This document shows positions 32,184-43,870 of a stretch of 64,000 nucleotides of DNA, one piece after another (position 1 is the stretch's first letter; each line of letters starts with the position of its first letter). This stretch comes from Agelaius tricolor (taxonomy: Eukaryota > Chordata > Aves > Passeriformes > Icteridae): NCBI GenBank assembly GCA_023055355.1, contig JALJCS010000029.1:7999001-8063000 (forward strand), read 5' to 3'. The notes under the pieces were generated by a model that saw nothing but the letters and a program-made list of their open reading frames with translations, was not told the origin of the DNA and made no database searches. The translations under genes were made by a program, and so were the position numbers.

Positions 32184-32984
32184 TCACACTCACCTGCTGG
32201 GGGGACCCTCTCCAGCCCCATCCTGGCCGGGTTCCCTGGCTGGGAACGCTGCAGATCCGTGCCTGGATGCTCTGGGTGGGCTCAGCCCGGGCAGGCCATG
32301 GGCAGAGGAGCAGCAGCAGCCCCACAGCTGCTCCTTTCCTGGGCTCTGGGGTGCCAGGCTGGGCTGCCAGGCTGGCAGGGAAGGAGCTGGCTCTGCCCAG
32401 CCTCCAGCTCCTTGCTCCTGCCTCTCCTCCCTGGCTGGCGCTGCCATATGGTAATGCATATTTAACTGGTATTTACATTCAACAGTGTCTCTCTGCAGCT
32501 CTGTTTTCCTTCCCAAACGCTCTAATTCCTGCCGGCTCCCAGCTGGGGAGGCCGGGGAAGGCGGGTGCCCTTGGCAGGGGTGAGAGGGGCTGGGCTGGTG
32601 CTGCCTGCAGGCTCCTGCTCGCTGTCTCCTTTGCTGGGGCAGATTTCCTGTCTGCAAGCCAAAGGGCAGAGATGCCAGCCCTGGGTTGGGAGCCCAAAGT
32701 GTGCTCTGAAGGCAGAGGAAACCCTGCAGGGAGCTGCTCTTTGGGGTAAAGCACCTGGTGTTTCCAGGGAAGGCGGGAGAAGGTTGTGTTTGGGGCTGCA
32801 CCTTGGGTGTGCTGGGTGTCCTGCCCCAGCCTGGCTTCCCCCGGGGCTCCCACCCACCCCAGCCCCTGGGTGAGGGTCCTGCTGTGCCAGGAGAGTGCTT
32901 GGCACAGCCACTGGCACCAGCAGGCCTGGACATGTCCTGGTGTCTCTCTCTGGCGCTTTTACCAAAGGCTGAGAAATGTGAAAA
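32184..32984. other. GC-rich spacer
   Basis: Single-copy. A short AT-rich pocket (GGTAATGCATATTTAACTGG) at about 32451-32485. No gene seen. Confidence 0.35.
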
Positions 32985-33215
32985 CCAATTAAGACCAGAG
33001 GGGAACTGTTAAGGCAAAGAAACAAATAGCTCCTGTTGCAATTGACTTTGCTCCTTAATCCTGGTGCTCGGGAGCTATCGTTATTCCAAACATACCGGCA
33101 TAATAATTAAACATAATTACTTGTAGGTTCTGGGCCGGTGACTATCTATACTGAACGCTCCTAATGAAATTTCTATTAAGCACACACTGACTGGTTAATA
33201 AATAATAACAAGGCC
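32985..33215. other. AT-rich island, candidate conserved non-coding element
   Basis: TAATTA occurs at 33104-33109 and 33114-33119, with CCTAATGAAATTTC and GGTTAATAAATAATAAC nearby. Sharply AT-rich between GC-rich flanks. Confidence 0.43.
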
Positions 33216-33529
33216 TCAGTGTCTGGTCAGGGAAGGGCCCTGCTGTGTCCAGGAGGGAGAGGGCTGGGAGCAGAGGGCTGTGGAGCAGCATTGCCCATTC
33301 CATCCTCCTGTGGAGCAGCATTTCCCCGTTCCATCCTGTTCCATCCTGTGCCATCCTGTGCCATCCCGCGTTCTCCAGGAGGCGCTGGAGCCCTGAACAC
33401 CCTGCAGGGCCTGGCTGCCCCATCCTCACCAGCCGTGGGGGTCCCCACCAGCTCCTGGCCCTTAAAATGCAGCCTGGGGTGACCTGTGAAAGGCCCTTCA
33501 GGGACTTTGGTCTCTCTGTATTGATGTAA

Positions 33530-33740
33530 AAGCAAACGTTGGGTAATGAGGACGTTTTCGGAGCTCCAGAGAGAGAGAAATCACCTGTTCAGCTCAGAAC
33601 ATTTTCCTTGAGAATTAATCCTAATATAGGATCCAATTATAAACATAGAGGGTAATATAATGGCCTGAAACATTAGTCAAGGCAAATTCTATAATTGATG
33701 AGTGCTAATGTGAAACAGTTGGAAAATGAGGACACATTTT
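33530..33740. other. AT-rich island, candidate conserved non-coding element
   Basis: Contains GAGAATTAATCCTAATATAGG, CAATTATAAACATAG, GGGTAATATAATGG, AACATTAGTC and CTATAATTGATGAG. Single-copy. Confidence 0.42.
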
Positions 33741-33849
33741 GTTTTTAAATCCTCCCTCCTCCCCCTCCTCTGAGAAATCCTCGGCTTTGGGAGCTGGAGC
33801 ACTTCAAGAGAACAAAGACCCTTTGAAAGCTCCTTTTTTTCCCCCCTTT

Positions 33850-34270
33850 CAATGCTTATCTGAAAGGACATCTCTCTCCCCTTAGTTGCTGTAATCATAA
33901 AAGCACAGGTGACAAACTGCTTCGTACCAGGCACCATCAATTCCGAGCTGGGGATTTTATAAACACGTTTGTGTCTGTGTGTGTGTACACACTCGGCAGA
34001 GGCAGCAGCGGCTCCGTGCCAGCAGATGATTCCTATCAGCCCCCCGGGGGAAGGCAGCCAACCAACTTTTAAAGGAACAACTTTAATCTCGGTGTCCCCT
34101 GGGCAGGGACAGGGGGCCTGGGATGCACCGGGTCCCTCCCTGCCCTGTGGTGATGGCGGTGATGCTTGGCAAACATTCCACAGGCGAGCTTTGCTGCTCT
34201 TGTGAATACTTTCATCCCTGTTGGGCTTTGCTGCTGGGGAAAGGAAGATAAATGTAATGTCAGGGCTCAG
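33850..34270. other. Mixed island with a GT tract
   Basis: Moderately AT-rich, with TTGCTGTAATCATAAAAGC and GATAAATGTAATGTC, and a short GTGTGTGTGTACACAC tract near 33975-33993. Weaker candidate than its neighbours. Confidence 0.28.
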
Positions 34271-34687
34271 AGGTGCCCCACACAACGTCCCTGGGCAGCC
34301 ACGGGATGTAGTTCTGAGTTTCAGCAGCCTTACCCCGATTTTCCCCCTGCCCAGCTCACCCCAGCACAGCTCAGAGTCTGCTTGGCTCAGGGGCTTTGCT
34401 GTGATCCACGAGCACAGGTAAAATAGGGCTGCCAACCCCTCATGGACACTGCCCACAGCACTGGGGTGAAACACCTCTGACAGGCACTGCTGATGAAATG
34501 GGGCGATGGATCTGCAATCCACGTGTTAGGGGAAAGGAAGGAATGTGCCCACCCAGCCCCAGGGCTGTGAGCCCCTTCCCTCCTCACAGCTCTGAACGAG
34601 CAGAGCAGCAGCTCCTCAAAGGCCAAACCCAGCCCAGGTCCTGCTGCTGCTCCTGGGCAGGTTCTCCCTCTCCCTCCTGCACGGGGC

Positions 34688-34733
34688 TGGGACCCTCCTG
34701 GGCTGGGACCCTCCTGGGCTGGGACCCTCCCTG
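34688..34733. repeat. 18-bp tandem repeat, about 2.5 copies
   Basis: GGGACCCTCCTGGGCTGG repeated in tandem. Confidence 0.88.
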
Positions 34734-34800
34734 CCAGTGCCCAGCATCTCCTGGCCCAGGGCAGCATCCCCCGGGGCTGGGCAGCCGCTGGACCTCGCTG

Positions 34801-35260
34801 CTTCCCAGGGTGGCAATCCTCTTCCCAAGGGGACAATCTCCTTCCCAGAGTGACAATCCTCTTCCCAAGGTGACAATCTCCTTCCCAAGGGGACAGTCTC
34901 CTTCCCAGAGTGACAATTCTCTTCCCAAGGGGACAATCTCCTTCCCAGAGTGACAATCCTCTTCCCAAGGTGACAATCTCCTTCCCAAGGGGACAGTCTC
35001 CTTCCCAGAGTGACAATTCTCTTCCCAAGGGGACAATCTCCTTCCCAGAGTGACAATTCTCTTCCCAAGGGGACAATCTCCTTCCCAGAGTGACAATCCT
35101 CTTCCCAAGGTGACAATCTCCTTCCCAAGGGGACAATCTCCTTCCCAAGAGGACAATCCTCTTCCCAAGGTGACAATCTCCTTCCCAGAGTGACAGTCTC
35201 CTTCCCAAGGGGACAATCTCCTTCCCAAGGGGACAATCTCCTTCCCAGAGTGACAGTCTC
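34801..35260. repeat. 20-bp minisatellite, 23 copies in perfect register, with 100-bp higher-order unit
   Basis: Every unit is exactly 20 bp and begins CTTCCC. Unit types include CTTCCCAGAGTGACAATCCT, CTTCCCAAGGTGACAATCTC and CTTCCCAAGGGGACAATCTC. The five-unit block 34841-34940 is repeated base for base at 34941-35040, a clear higher-order duplication. No indel occurs over 460 bp. Confidence 0.98.
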
Positions 35261-35438
35261 CCTCCCTCTGCAGGCTCTAAACTCCCAGGTGATTTCTTGT
35301 CTCTGAGCAGCTCCTGGGGCCCGCTGTGTTTCCCTTGCTGTGCCAGGATGGCTCTGCTGCCAGGGCTCTGCTCCTCGCTGTGATCCACAAAGTGTGTGGG
35401 GCAGATGAGGCTGGCTCGGGCTGTCACACACTCACAGC

Positions 35439-35485
35439 AATAAATAATAAATAATAATAAATAATAAATAATAAATAATAAATAC
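35439..35485. repeat. (AATAAATAAT)n AT-rich microsatellite
   Basis: Mixed AATAAT/AATAAATAA simple repeat, about 47 bp. Confidence 0.93.
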
Positions 35486-36689
35486 CTGGCTCTGGAAGCA
35501 GCGTGCTCAGCCCTGTGGAGAAACTTCCTGCGTTTTTCCCACTGGTGTTTTCCTCCTCAGGCTCAGCCCCGGGTGGGCAGAGGTGAAAGTGGACTGGAAT
35601 GAATTCCCTTGGTGGGCTGGGGGCTCTGGAAATGGGTGGGGGGTCTCAGATGGATGGGAAAGGCACGGGTTGGATCAAGCTGAGCACCCCAAAGCCTCAG
35701 GAGCAGTGGGTGGGGGGAAGCTGGTGCTGGTCAGGGGTGCAGGGCACAGCTCTGCCCCTCACTCCAGCACTCTCAGCCACCTTCCCTCAGGCTTTCATCT
35801 CCAACCTTTTGTCAACGATAAAAAGCAAAGGGAAAGGGAAAAGAGAAAAATCCAAGGAGGTTGAAAGTCGTCCTTTGAGGACAATTTTATTGTTGCTTTG
35901 CCGTCTGAGTGGCTGAATCCACTCACAATCGGTGCCAGGCAAACACCTGAGCTGTGTGAGCTCACGGAGCTTTGATCCACGCACACCCAGCCCGCTGTGC
36001 CCCTCTCCCAGGCTGCCTGCACACCCTTGCATGTTTGCATGGCTGCTTCAGCTCTGTTTGCCTGCTGCACTTGCACTGCAGGGGGGTGCTCAGCCCCCAT
36101 CCTGGGGGCTGTGGGGATTGTGCCACATTCCCGGGCCACATTCCCGGGCCACATTCCCGAGGTGTGTCCACATTGTCCCACATTTTGCTCTTGGAATCCC
36201 TGTTCAGATGCAGGGGTGCCCATCTGACACCTGGGGTATCTCAGGAGCTCTCAACACCCTCAGGGATAGCAGCAAGGCAAAGGCACAGCCCAGTGAAGCC
36301 AGGCTGAGCTGTCCCAGGGCACCATCACAGCCTGGTGTGCTGCAATGAAATCTCATTTTCACTCCAATTTCATACCAGCAGGCAGTTTCCAAGCTCTCAG
36401 AGCTGTAAACAGCCACGGGGGGACGTTTCTTGTGCCCCTGAAAAGCCCAGCCTTGGTGCTCAGCCTTGGCTTGCCTCATTGCCCCGGGGTGCAGGCTGGG
36501 GCACCTTTCCTGGCTTTGGGAGGTGTTTTCTTTGTAATCAGGAGATTTCACACACCAGGAGATGGAGGGATGAGGCAGGGAGTGACTGGCCCAAGGTGGC
36601 TTGGGGCTGTTTGTGCCTCTCCTTGGTTGGTGCCCGGGCACTGTGAGCCCTGGCATGGCTGGCAGGGCTGGCACCAGGCTGGGCACCGC
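35486..36689. other. GC-rich spacer
   Basis: No gene recognised. A three-copy 13-bp repeat (CCACATTCCCGGG) lies at 36121-36161. A purine-rich patch lies at 35820-35865. Confidence 0.38.
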
Positions 36690-36960
36690 GGTGCACAAAG
36701 TGACATTTGAGGACAACGTGGCAACTTATTGCTGAGCAGAGGAGAATAAATCTGCAGCGCAGGGGTGGAGGCACAGTGCTGTAAAGCAAAGAGCCAATAT
36801 AACAGTCTACATAACACCATTAGTCTGCAGCCAGGCAGTTGATATAGAAGGAGAGATGGCGTGAGCCAACAGGTCCCCGCTTTATTTTTTTCCCCGTGTT
36901 TAATACAGTGTTCTGGAGCTGCTCTCCATGCTCAGCGTGTTTTATTGTTTTGCTCACCCT
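36690..36960. other. AT-rich island
   Basis: Contains CAACTTATTGCTGAGC, GAGAATAAATCTGC, ACACCATTAGTCTGC and GTTGATATAGAAGG words in single-copy DNA. Confidence 0.35.
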
Positions 36961-37244
36961 GAAAGAGGAACTGCTGGGGCTTTGATAAATGGATGGAAGG
37001 GCTGGGCTGGCTGTCGCTGCAGTTTTCGTGTGTGTTCCGACCCACAGGCCTGGTCCCTGGGCACCCCCTTTTCTCCTGGCCTCTTCCTTCTGCTCCTCTG
37101 TCCAGTGCTCATCCTGAACTCTGTTGGCACCCAGGATGGCATTTGGAGCCTGCCCAGAACTTTGAGTTTATTCAGTTACTGATTTTGTGGATGAAAGGGA
37201 GCTGGGGGACTGAGGGGAACACAAGTGGCAGAAACATCCACTGG

Positions 37245-37426
37245 GACATGGAGCCCTGATTGCCCTCCCTGGAAGGACATGGAGCCCTGATTGCCCTCCC
37301 TGGAAGGACATGGAGCCCTGATTGCCCTCCCTGGAGGGACATGGAGCCCTGATTACCCTCCCTGGAGGGACATGGAGCCCTGATTGCCCTCCCTGGAAGG
37401 ACATGGAGCCCTGATTGTCCTCCCTT
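37245..37426. repeat. 31-bp minisatellite, 6 copies
   Basis: GACATGGAGCCCTGATTGCC recurs at 37245, 37276, 37307, 37338, 37369 and 37400 with a CTCCCTGGAAG tail. Variants GATTACC and GGAGG. Confidence 0.96.
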
Positions 37427-37639
37427 GGTGCTGGAGCCAGGGCTGGGTCTGTCTGGGTACCCTTGGCTCAGTGTTCCCTTTAGTTCCTCGCCCCTCTGAA
37501 GTGCTGGAATCCAAAGGGCAGTGAGGGATCCTGGGGTGTCCCTGGGCTCTCCCCTGCTCCTGCCTGCCTTGGGGTGAGGGTCTGACCCCTGGAAGGCTCC
37601 AGGCTCGGCTCGGTGTGACCACAGCACGGGGGGAAGGTT

Positions 37640-38000
37640 CACAGAAGCGCTGAACAAACCCCGCAAGAAGGAGCTGGGGAAAGGCGCTCCCGACTGAGAA
37701 AGTAATTTTGGAAGACAAATGTAATCTGAGGATCTGAATATCCACAAGTGAAACAGGGGGGAAGATAAAAGGAGCAAGGAGTCAGGGAATCCAAGCACTT
37801 CAAAGGGGAAGGGAGCTGGCTCATGGATTTAGCAGCGGTCGGCGTGGAGCAGGGAGCCAGCGCGGCGCAGAGCCGGCCCCGCGCGGGAAGGGGAATCTGA
37901 AAGGCAAAATTTCAGACGCCTGATTCCCCCTGGGTGAAATTACACAGAGAAATATTCTGGCAAAATACGAAAGGGACTGAGATGAAAGCGGAGCCCAGAA
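37640..38000. other. AT-rich blocks flanking a CpG patch
   Basis: Blocks at 37680-37770 (AAAGTAATTTTGG, CAAATGTAATCTGAGG) and 37890-38000 (GGTGAAATTACACAG, AAATATTCTGGC) flank CpG-rich DNA at 37830-37890. Possible regulatory element. Confidence 0.33.
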
Positions 38001-38221
38001 TGTACATTGCACAGGAGGGACAGGGGGCTGCATCTCCAGAGCTGCATCTCCAGAGCTGGGGGCCTGGGGGCATCACCTGTGCTCAGGTGCCGGGGGAGAG
38101 CTGAAAACTGCCCAGCTTCCCCTGGGGCTCTCAGGTATTGATTAGAGCCGGATAAACGCCACAGAGATGGGCTGGGGGGGCTCATGTGAATCTGGGGTGT
38201 GGGAGGATTTGCTGGTCTGGA

Positions 38222-38350
38222 GCTGGATGGGCCATGACAGTGCCAGGGAACTGAACCCTCCTGGATGGGCCATGACAGTGCCAGGGAACTGGAACTGAAC
38301 CCTCCTGGCTGGGCCATGATGGTGCCAGGGAACTGGAACTGAACCCTCCT
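38222..38350. repeat. 38-44-bp tandem repeat, 3 copies
   Basis: CTGGATGGGCCATGACAGTG followed by CCAGGGAACTGGAACTGAAC. The first copy lacks a 6-bp internal duplication. Confidence 0.92.
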
Positions 38351-39744
38351 GGCTGCAAGGGGCAGGGTGGGGTGGCACTGGCAATGCCCTGTGTGATGCC
38401 CCCAGCCCAGATGGATGGGGACAGTGGGGACAGGCTCTCTGGAGCGTGACCTGCCCAGTGTGAGTGGCCAGGAGAGGGAGGGCTCGGAGCAGGGAAGGCA
38501 GGGGCGGGTGCAGAGCAGGAACAAAGGCACCCCATGGCTTGGAAAGGTTGCCTTTGCTTGTGGCTGAAAGCGCCGGGCAATAATAATCAAGATTTATTGC
38601 TTGGCAATCACCATGGCAACATCAAAACACAAGTGGGAGAGAGATGCTCCCCGGGGGTCTCCCTGCATCTCCTCCTGCTGCTCTCAGCCCGAGCAGGAGG
38701 AAGCAGAGCCTGGCAAAGGGAGGCTGGGTCTGCTGCTGGATGAGGGAGCTCCCCCAGCCGCCATCGAGCCCTGCCTTGCAGCAGGAATGTCACAGACAAG
38801 GGTCACTCCCTGCCCCACAGATCCAGGTGCCTGCTCCATCCCAGCCAAGGCTGCTCCTTGGGACACTGCTGTCCCTTGCCACCTCCTTTCCAGGTGCCAG
38901 CCAGCTGCTGGGTGCAAGCAGGGTGTGGGAAGGAGAAAACGCTGTGTTTCCTGCACTGGAGGTGCTGGTGGCTCCTTGTGCTGCTCCAGAGGAGGAGCAG
39001 GCTCCTTGCTGGCTCTGGGACTGGCACCAGCTCTGTCCTGCTGCCCCTGGGCAGCTCTGGATGGAGCACTCGCCCTGCTGGCACCATCTCCAGCCCTGTC
39101 TCTGCTACCAGAGCTGCTAAGCCTCCATAAATATGCTTTTATTAATCAAGCAGTGTTTGTTTAGCATAAACCAACTCCCCTGCTAAATGGCTGCAGGACC
39201 AGCACGTGGTTCCCAGCCATGACTCAGGGCTGCCAGTGCCGCTCTGCAGGGCTGGGAGGGCATCATCCATCTCTGCTCCTCACTGCCAGCTGCCTCTGGA
39301 GCCCTGGGCACCGCGGCCTGGCTCCATCCCGGCTGCTCCCTTCGGGGCTGGGTGCTGGCAAAGGCTCCCCAGGGCTGTGCTCGTTCCCTGGGATGTGCTG
39401 AGAGCAGGATCCGTGCTGAAAGCACATCCCTGTGGTGGGAAGGGGTGATGGAGCCCCCAGCAGGGAGCACTGGCACCCCCCTGGTGCCCAAAGGGCACAG
39501 CTGGCCAGACAGAGCCCGCGCCTGGGGCTGCAGCCACGGCCAGGAGAACACAGCAGAGAGGATCCCTCTGCAGGGGCCGCTGCCTCTGCCCTCTTTGGGA
39601 GCTTATGGAGAGATTGGAATGGGGGAAAAAGCAGCTCCTGCCTTTGAAGGGGCAGCCAGGCTGTGTCTGCTGGGAGAGGAGCTGCAGGCTGCCGCCTCCT
39701 CCGCTTGCTGATCCAATGCCAGGCTGCAGGGGCTGGAGCAGCCT
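38351..39744. other. GC-rich spacer
   Basis: No gene recognised. AT-rich pockets at 38575-38630 (AATAATAATCAAG) and 39118-39185 (CATAAATATGC, TATTAATCAAGC). Confidence 0.35.
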
Positions 39745-39925
39745 GTGGAGTTAGCAAAATCCTTTATTTTACATTTGATATCTTGTTCAGATCAATAAGG
39801 ATTCCTTGAGCAATTCGGGGGCTTGTAGTCTCCTGATTAGCTGTCCCTTTATCCAGTTAGATTTTTCTTATCTAGAGTAATTGTTGTTCCAGAGAACATC
39901 TACGGCTGCAACATGACCTTAGCAG
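39745..39925. other. AT-rich island, candidate conserved non-coding element
   Basis: Contains TTATTTTACATTTGATATC, GATCAATAAGG, CCTGATTAGCTG, CAGTTAGATTTTTC and GAGTAATTGTTGTTCC (SOX-like). Single-copy and sharply bounded. Confidence 0.42.
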
Positions 39926-41096
39926 CAAGGGTACGGCTCCCCGAGAAATACAGCTCCCCACCCGGGCCCTCCCCGCCGGCCCCCACACCTTATCTCCCTG
40001 TAAATTGTTGCTGCAAGCTTTTGTTGCCTTCCCAAGGTGAGCCGGGGCGATCCAGAAGGCAAATAAATAAATCTCCATTGCTGAAAGGCCCCGGCGCTGG
40101 CCGTGGGAGGAGGAGGAGGAGGAGGAGAGGAGGAGGGGGGATGTTTGCTGCTCTGCTGCTGGTGTCCTGCAGGCTCTCTCCAGCAGATCTCTTGTCCCAT
40201 GGTCTTTGACAGGAGTTTTTTATGAACCACTGTGGCTCCTCCATCTATTCCCAGCCCCGGCACCTTCGGTGGGTTTGGGCTGCAGCCTCAGATTGGAAAT
40301 AAATTGATGGCTAAAATAAAACCCCTCTCCAGATGGGAGGGTGATGAATGCGGGAGGAGCAGGGGATGCAGGGAGGTTTCTCTCTTCTTGAGCTGCTGCT
40401 GAACATCTTGGTTTTGCCTCTGGCTCCCAGGGATGCTCCTGGATGCTCTGGCCCTTTGCCTGAGGGGAATGTGGTGTCTTGGGTTTTCCACTGGGATTTC
40501 ATCTCTCCTCCTGATGGGATCTCTCTTTGCCCTGAATAGTTAATGGAAACTAATGCAGGGCTGCCACTGGAGGAGAGCTCGACAGCAGCCCCTCAAATGG
40601 CACCTGACACCGGCAATTCCAGGGAAACAAACAGCTCCATTAAACTCCCTGCATGCCAGAGGCTCCGAGGCTGCTGTCTCCATGGAGCACCTGCCTCTGC
40701 TCCTCCCTGGCTGCTCTGGGAGAATCACAGCCACGGCTTTTCCTGTGGGATGCCCAGCTCCTGAGCGCTGGCCTGCCCAGCCCCAGGGGCATGCAGCTGG
40801 CAGCTCTTCCCAGAGTGAATTACAAGGAACAGGGACAGAGACGAGGTGTGCTCGGGAAAGCAGCCGGTGGCTGGAGGTGTGGGCGGCTGGGTGTTCTTCC
40901 AAACACCTGGCAAATGAGCTCCCCACTGGCTCTGTGGAGGACCAGCACTGCTGAGACTGAATGTGGCAAGAGGCCCAAGATGTGATGGGAAAAATTATCA
41001 ACTCCCCCAAATGCTTCAGCATTTCCAAAATAGACCTGAGTCCCTTCAGGTTCTGACTCTGCTCTGGTGTGATCCTGCAGGAGGGAGGAATGGACA
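39926..41096. other. Mixed spacer with a GGA tract
   Basis: CpG-containing sequence at 39940-40110, a (GGA)n tract at 40107-40137, and a small AT-rich pocket at 40290-40320. No gene recognised. Confidence 0.33.
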
Positions 41097-41512
41097 AGGA
41101 TGGGATGGGATAATGGGATGGGATGGGATGGGATGGGATGGGGTGGGATGGGATGGGATGGGATGGGATGGGATAATGGGATGGGATGGGATGGGATGGG
41201 ATGGGATGGATGGGATGGATGGGATGGGATGGGATGGGATGGGATGGGATGGGATGGATGGGATGGGATGGGATGGGGTGGGATGGATGGGATGGGATGG
41301 GATGGGGTGGGATGGGGTGGGATGGGATGGATGGGGTGGGATGGGATGGGATGGGATGAGATGGGATGGGATGGATGGGATGGGATAATGGGATGGGATG
41401 GGATGGGATGGGATGGGATGGGATGGGGTGGATGGGATGGATGGGATGGGGTGGGATGAGATGGGATGGGATGGGATGGATGGGGTGGGATGGGATGGGA
41501 TGGATGGGGTGG
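41097..41512. repeat. (GGGAT)n pentanucleotide array, about 415 bp
   Basis: Nearly pure GGGAT repeats with scattered GGATGGAT, GGGGT and AATGGGAT variants. The plus strand has GGG every five bases over its whole length, giving strong quadruplex potential. It is not the vertebrate telomere unit TTAGGG. Confidence 0.97.
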
Positions 41513-41770
41513 GAATGCCAAGTGGGCACAGGGACAAGGACAGGCACCTGCTGTGCCCAAGGAGTCCTTGCCCAACCATCACCAAACCATCCTCGGGAGC
41601 ACCCAGGGAAGCCAGCCTTGTTTATTTATGGTTTCTTCCTTTCCTCTCACTCCCTGTTGTGTGCAAATTGCCTGGAGACTCTGGAGAACCCTGACTGTGT
41701 TTAGGTGCCTTTCCAGCCCTTTTCCTGCTTGGCTGGGGGTGAGAGCACAGGGCTGATGGACCCACGGCTG

Positions 41771-41950
41771 CACCCCCGGTCCCCTCAGCACCCCCCGGTC
41801 CTCTCAGCATGCCCCGGTCCCCTCAGCACCCCCGGTCCCCTCAGCACCCCCCGGTCCCCTCAGCACCCCCCGGTCCCCTCAGCACCCCCCATTCCCTGCA
41901 GCACCCCCCAGTCCCTGCAGCATCCCCCGATCCCCTCAGCCTCCCCCGGT
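41771..41950. repeat. 18-19-bp C-rich minisatellite, about 9 copies
   Basis: CCCCCGGTCCCCTCAGCAC repeated, degenerating 3' into CCATTCCCTGCAGCA variants. Confidence 0.93.
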
Positions 41951-42190
41951 CCTCCCCGGTGCTGCCGCCGGGAGCCATGAGGGGGAGCTCAGCTCATTCC
42001 TTCCCTTCTCCCGGGCTGCGAGCGGGGCTGGAGCGGCTCTGCCGAGGGTACCGGCGGCACCGGGGAGCCCTCGCTGCTCTGCCCAGGACACCGGGCGGGT
42101 TTCACACCCCAAACACCCCCCGGATGTGCCCCGAGCGGGGGCAGGAGCCTGGGCAAGGCAGGACTGCTGCCCCTGGGGAGCCAGTGTCCA
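41951..42190. promoter_or_regulatory. CpG-rich single-copy segment between two arrays
   Basis: Around 17 CpGs in about 230 bp, with an ATG at 41977 in a strong initiation context (GCCGGGAGCCATGAGG). The frame runs out into the CATCCT array, and the peptide matches nothing I know. Could be a small CpG island or first exon; undetermined. Confidence 0.25.
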
Positions 42191-42195
42191 ATCGC

Positions 42196-42692
42196 AGCAT
42201 CCTCATCCCCATCCTCATTCTCATCCTCATCCTCATCCCCATCCTTATCCTTATCCTTATCCTCAACCCCATCCTCATCCCATCCTCATCCCATCCTCAT
42301 CCCATCCTCATCCTCATCCTCATCCTCATCCTCATTCTCATCCCATCCTCATCCTCATCCTCATCCCCATCCCATCCTCATTCTCATCCTCATCCTCATC
42401 CTCATCCCATCCTCATCCCATCCTCATTCTCATCCCATCCCCATCCTCATCCTCATCCTCATCCTCATCCCATCCTCATTCTCATCCTCATCCTCATCCT
42501 CATCCCATCCTCATCCCATCCTCATTCTCATCCCATCCCCATCCTCATCCTCATCCTCATCCTCATCCTCATCCTCATCCTCATCCTCATCCTCATTCTC
42601 ATCCCATCCTCATCCTCATCCTCATCCTTATCCTCATCCCATCCTCATCCCCATCCCCATCCCATCCCCATCCCATCCCCATCCTCACCCTC
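42196..42692. repeat. (CATCCT)n hexanucleotide array, about 500 bp
   Basis: CATCCT units mixed with CATTCT, CATCCC and 5-bp CATCC variants. Open in several frames (artefact). Third array within 1.6 kb. Confidence 0.97.
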
Positions 42693-42929
42693 ACTCTCTG
42701 TCCCTGCACCGTGTGTGCCACCCTGGGGTGTCCCAGCTCCTGTGGGTGCTCTGGCCCCCCTGGCACCCCTGTGCCCACCTGCCAGGTGAGGGGGCCCAGC
42801 TGGGCTGAAGGAGCCCCTCGGGGTCTCCCCCAGGGCTACAGGGAGATCCCCAGCTTGCAGGGAGTCTGAGGCATCCCCTTGTCACTCCTGGCTGACCCCT
42901 GACTTGTGTCAGCAACAGCAAAAAGGGCA

Positions 42930-43160
42930 GAAAATAGGGGAGATTTTCTGAATTTCAGTTTTCTGAGAAAAGGAGAAATCCCATCCTATGTCTGCAATTA
43001 TTTTATTATGCAGCACTAATGAAAAATACACTTGAACATCTAAAAAAGGCCTATGGTAAAGAGTTACTTAATGGAATAAATCACTCTAAATTAAGCAATT
43101 ATGCCTTTGATTTTTTTTAATTTTTTTTTTTTTTAAATTTAAACCACCAATTGGCCAAAG
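42930..43160. other. AT-rich island with poly-T tract
   Basis: Contains GCAATTATTTTATTATGC, GCACTAATGAAAAATAC, GAGTTACTTAATGG, CTAAATTAAGCAATTATGCC and a T-rich run at 43108-43136. Candidate conserved element. Confidence 0.42.
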
Positions 43161-43870
43161 GTGCTTCAGTTGTGTGAGATAAGGGCTGTGGGCACAGGGA
43201 GGGCAGAGCCCAGGGCTGCTCCAAAGCAGGGCTGGGTGTGCTGGGAGCCCCTGGATGCTGCAGAGCTGAGGGGGTGAGGGTGGGCATGGATGGGGTGGGG
43301 GTGCAGGCACAGGGCCCATCCCAGGTCCCTGCTGGCAGCTCGTGCCAGGCCCATGGAGCCTCTTCCACCACAGCTCAGGCAGCTGGAGCAGGCCAGGGAG
43401 CAAATAAACAAGCTGAATTAATAGCTGGGCTCTTCAAGGTGGAAATCAGGCCTGTAAATTAGGCAGGGATAATCTTGTGATCCCAGGAACTGAGCTGTGT
43501 AAATACGGCCAGGCTAACGTGCCCCGGGGTGAGGGAGCAGCCCTGCAGGGCCAGGCAGGGCAGTCCCACCTTCTCCTCCCTGGGAGAAGCCATCCCTGGG
43601 CAGCTCTGGGCCAGCAAACAGAGACTCCTGGGTCCCTGTGCCATTGGCACCTGCTCTGGTCCCAGCTCTGCACCCAGCCCCGTCCCCAGCTCCACCCTCC
43701 CTGGCTTATTTGTTAAATATCCTGTAATTATAGAGAAATAAAAGGCTCCTACAGATGAGGGGGTAATTATACTTAATAGGAACAGAATGAATATTCCTGG
43801 TTAACCATTTGGGCTGGGGAGGCAGATGGCACACGACCCCAGCTTCCCCGAGCGTGGCAGCCCTGGCAGT
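43161..43870. other. GC-rich spacer with AT-rich pockets
   Basis: Pockets at 43400-43480 (GAATTAATAGC) and 43700-43800 (GTAATTATAGAG, GGTAATTATAC). No gene recognised. Confidence 0.32.

Noticed and set aside
41097..41512. (GGGAT)n considered as interstitial telomeric repeat
   Set aside because: The vertebrate telomere unit is TTAGGG. GGGAT lacks the TTA and is a simple pentamer.
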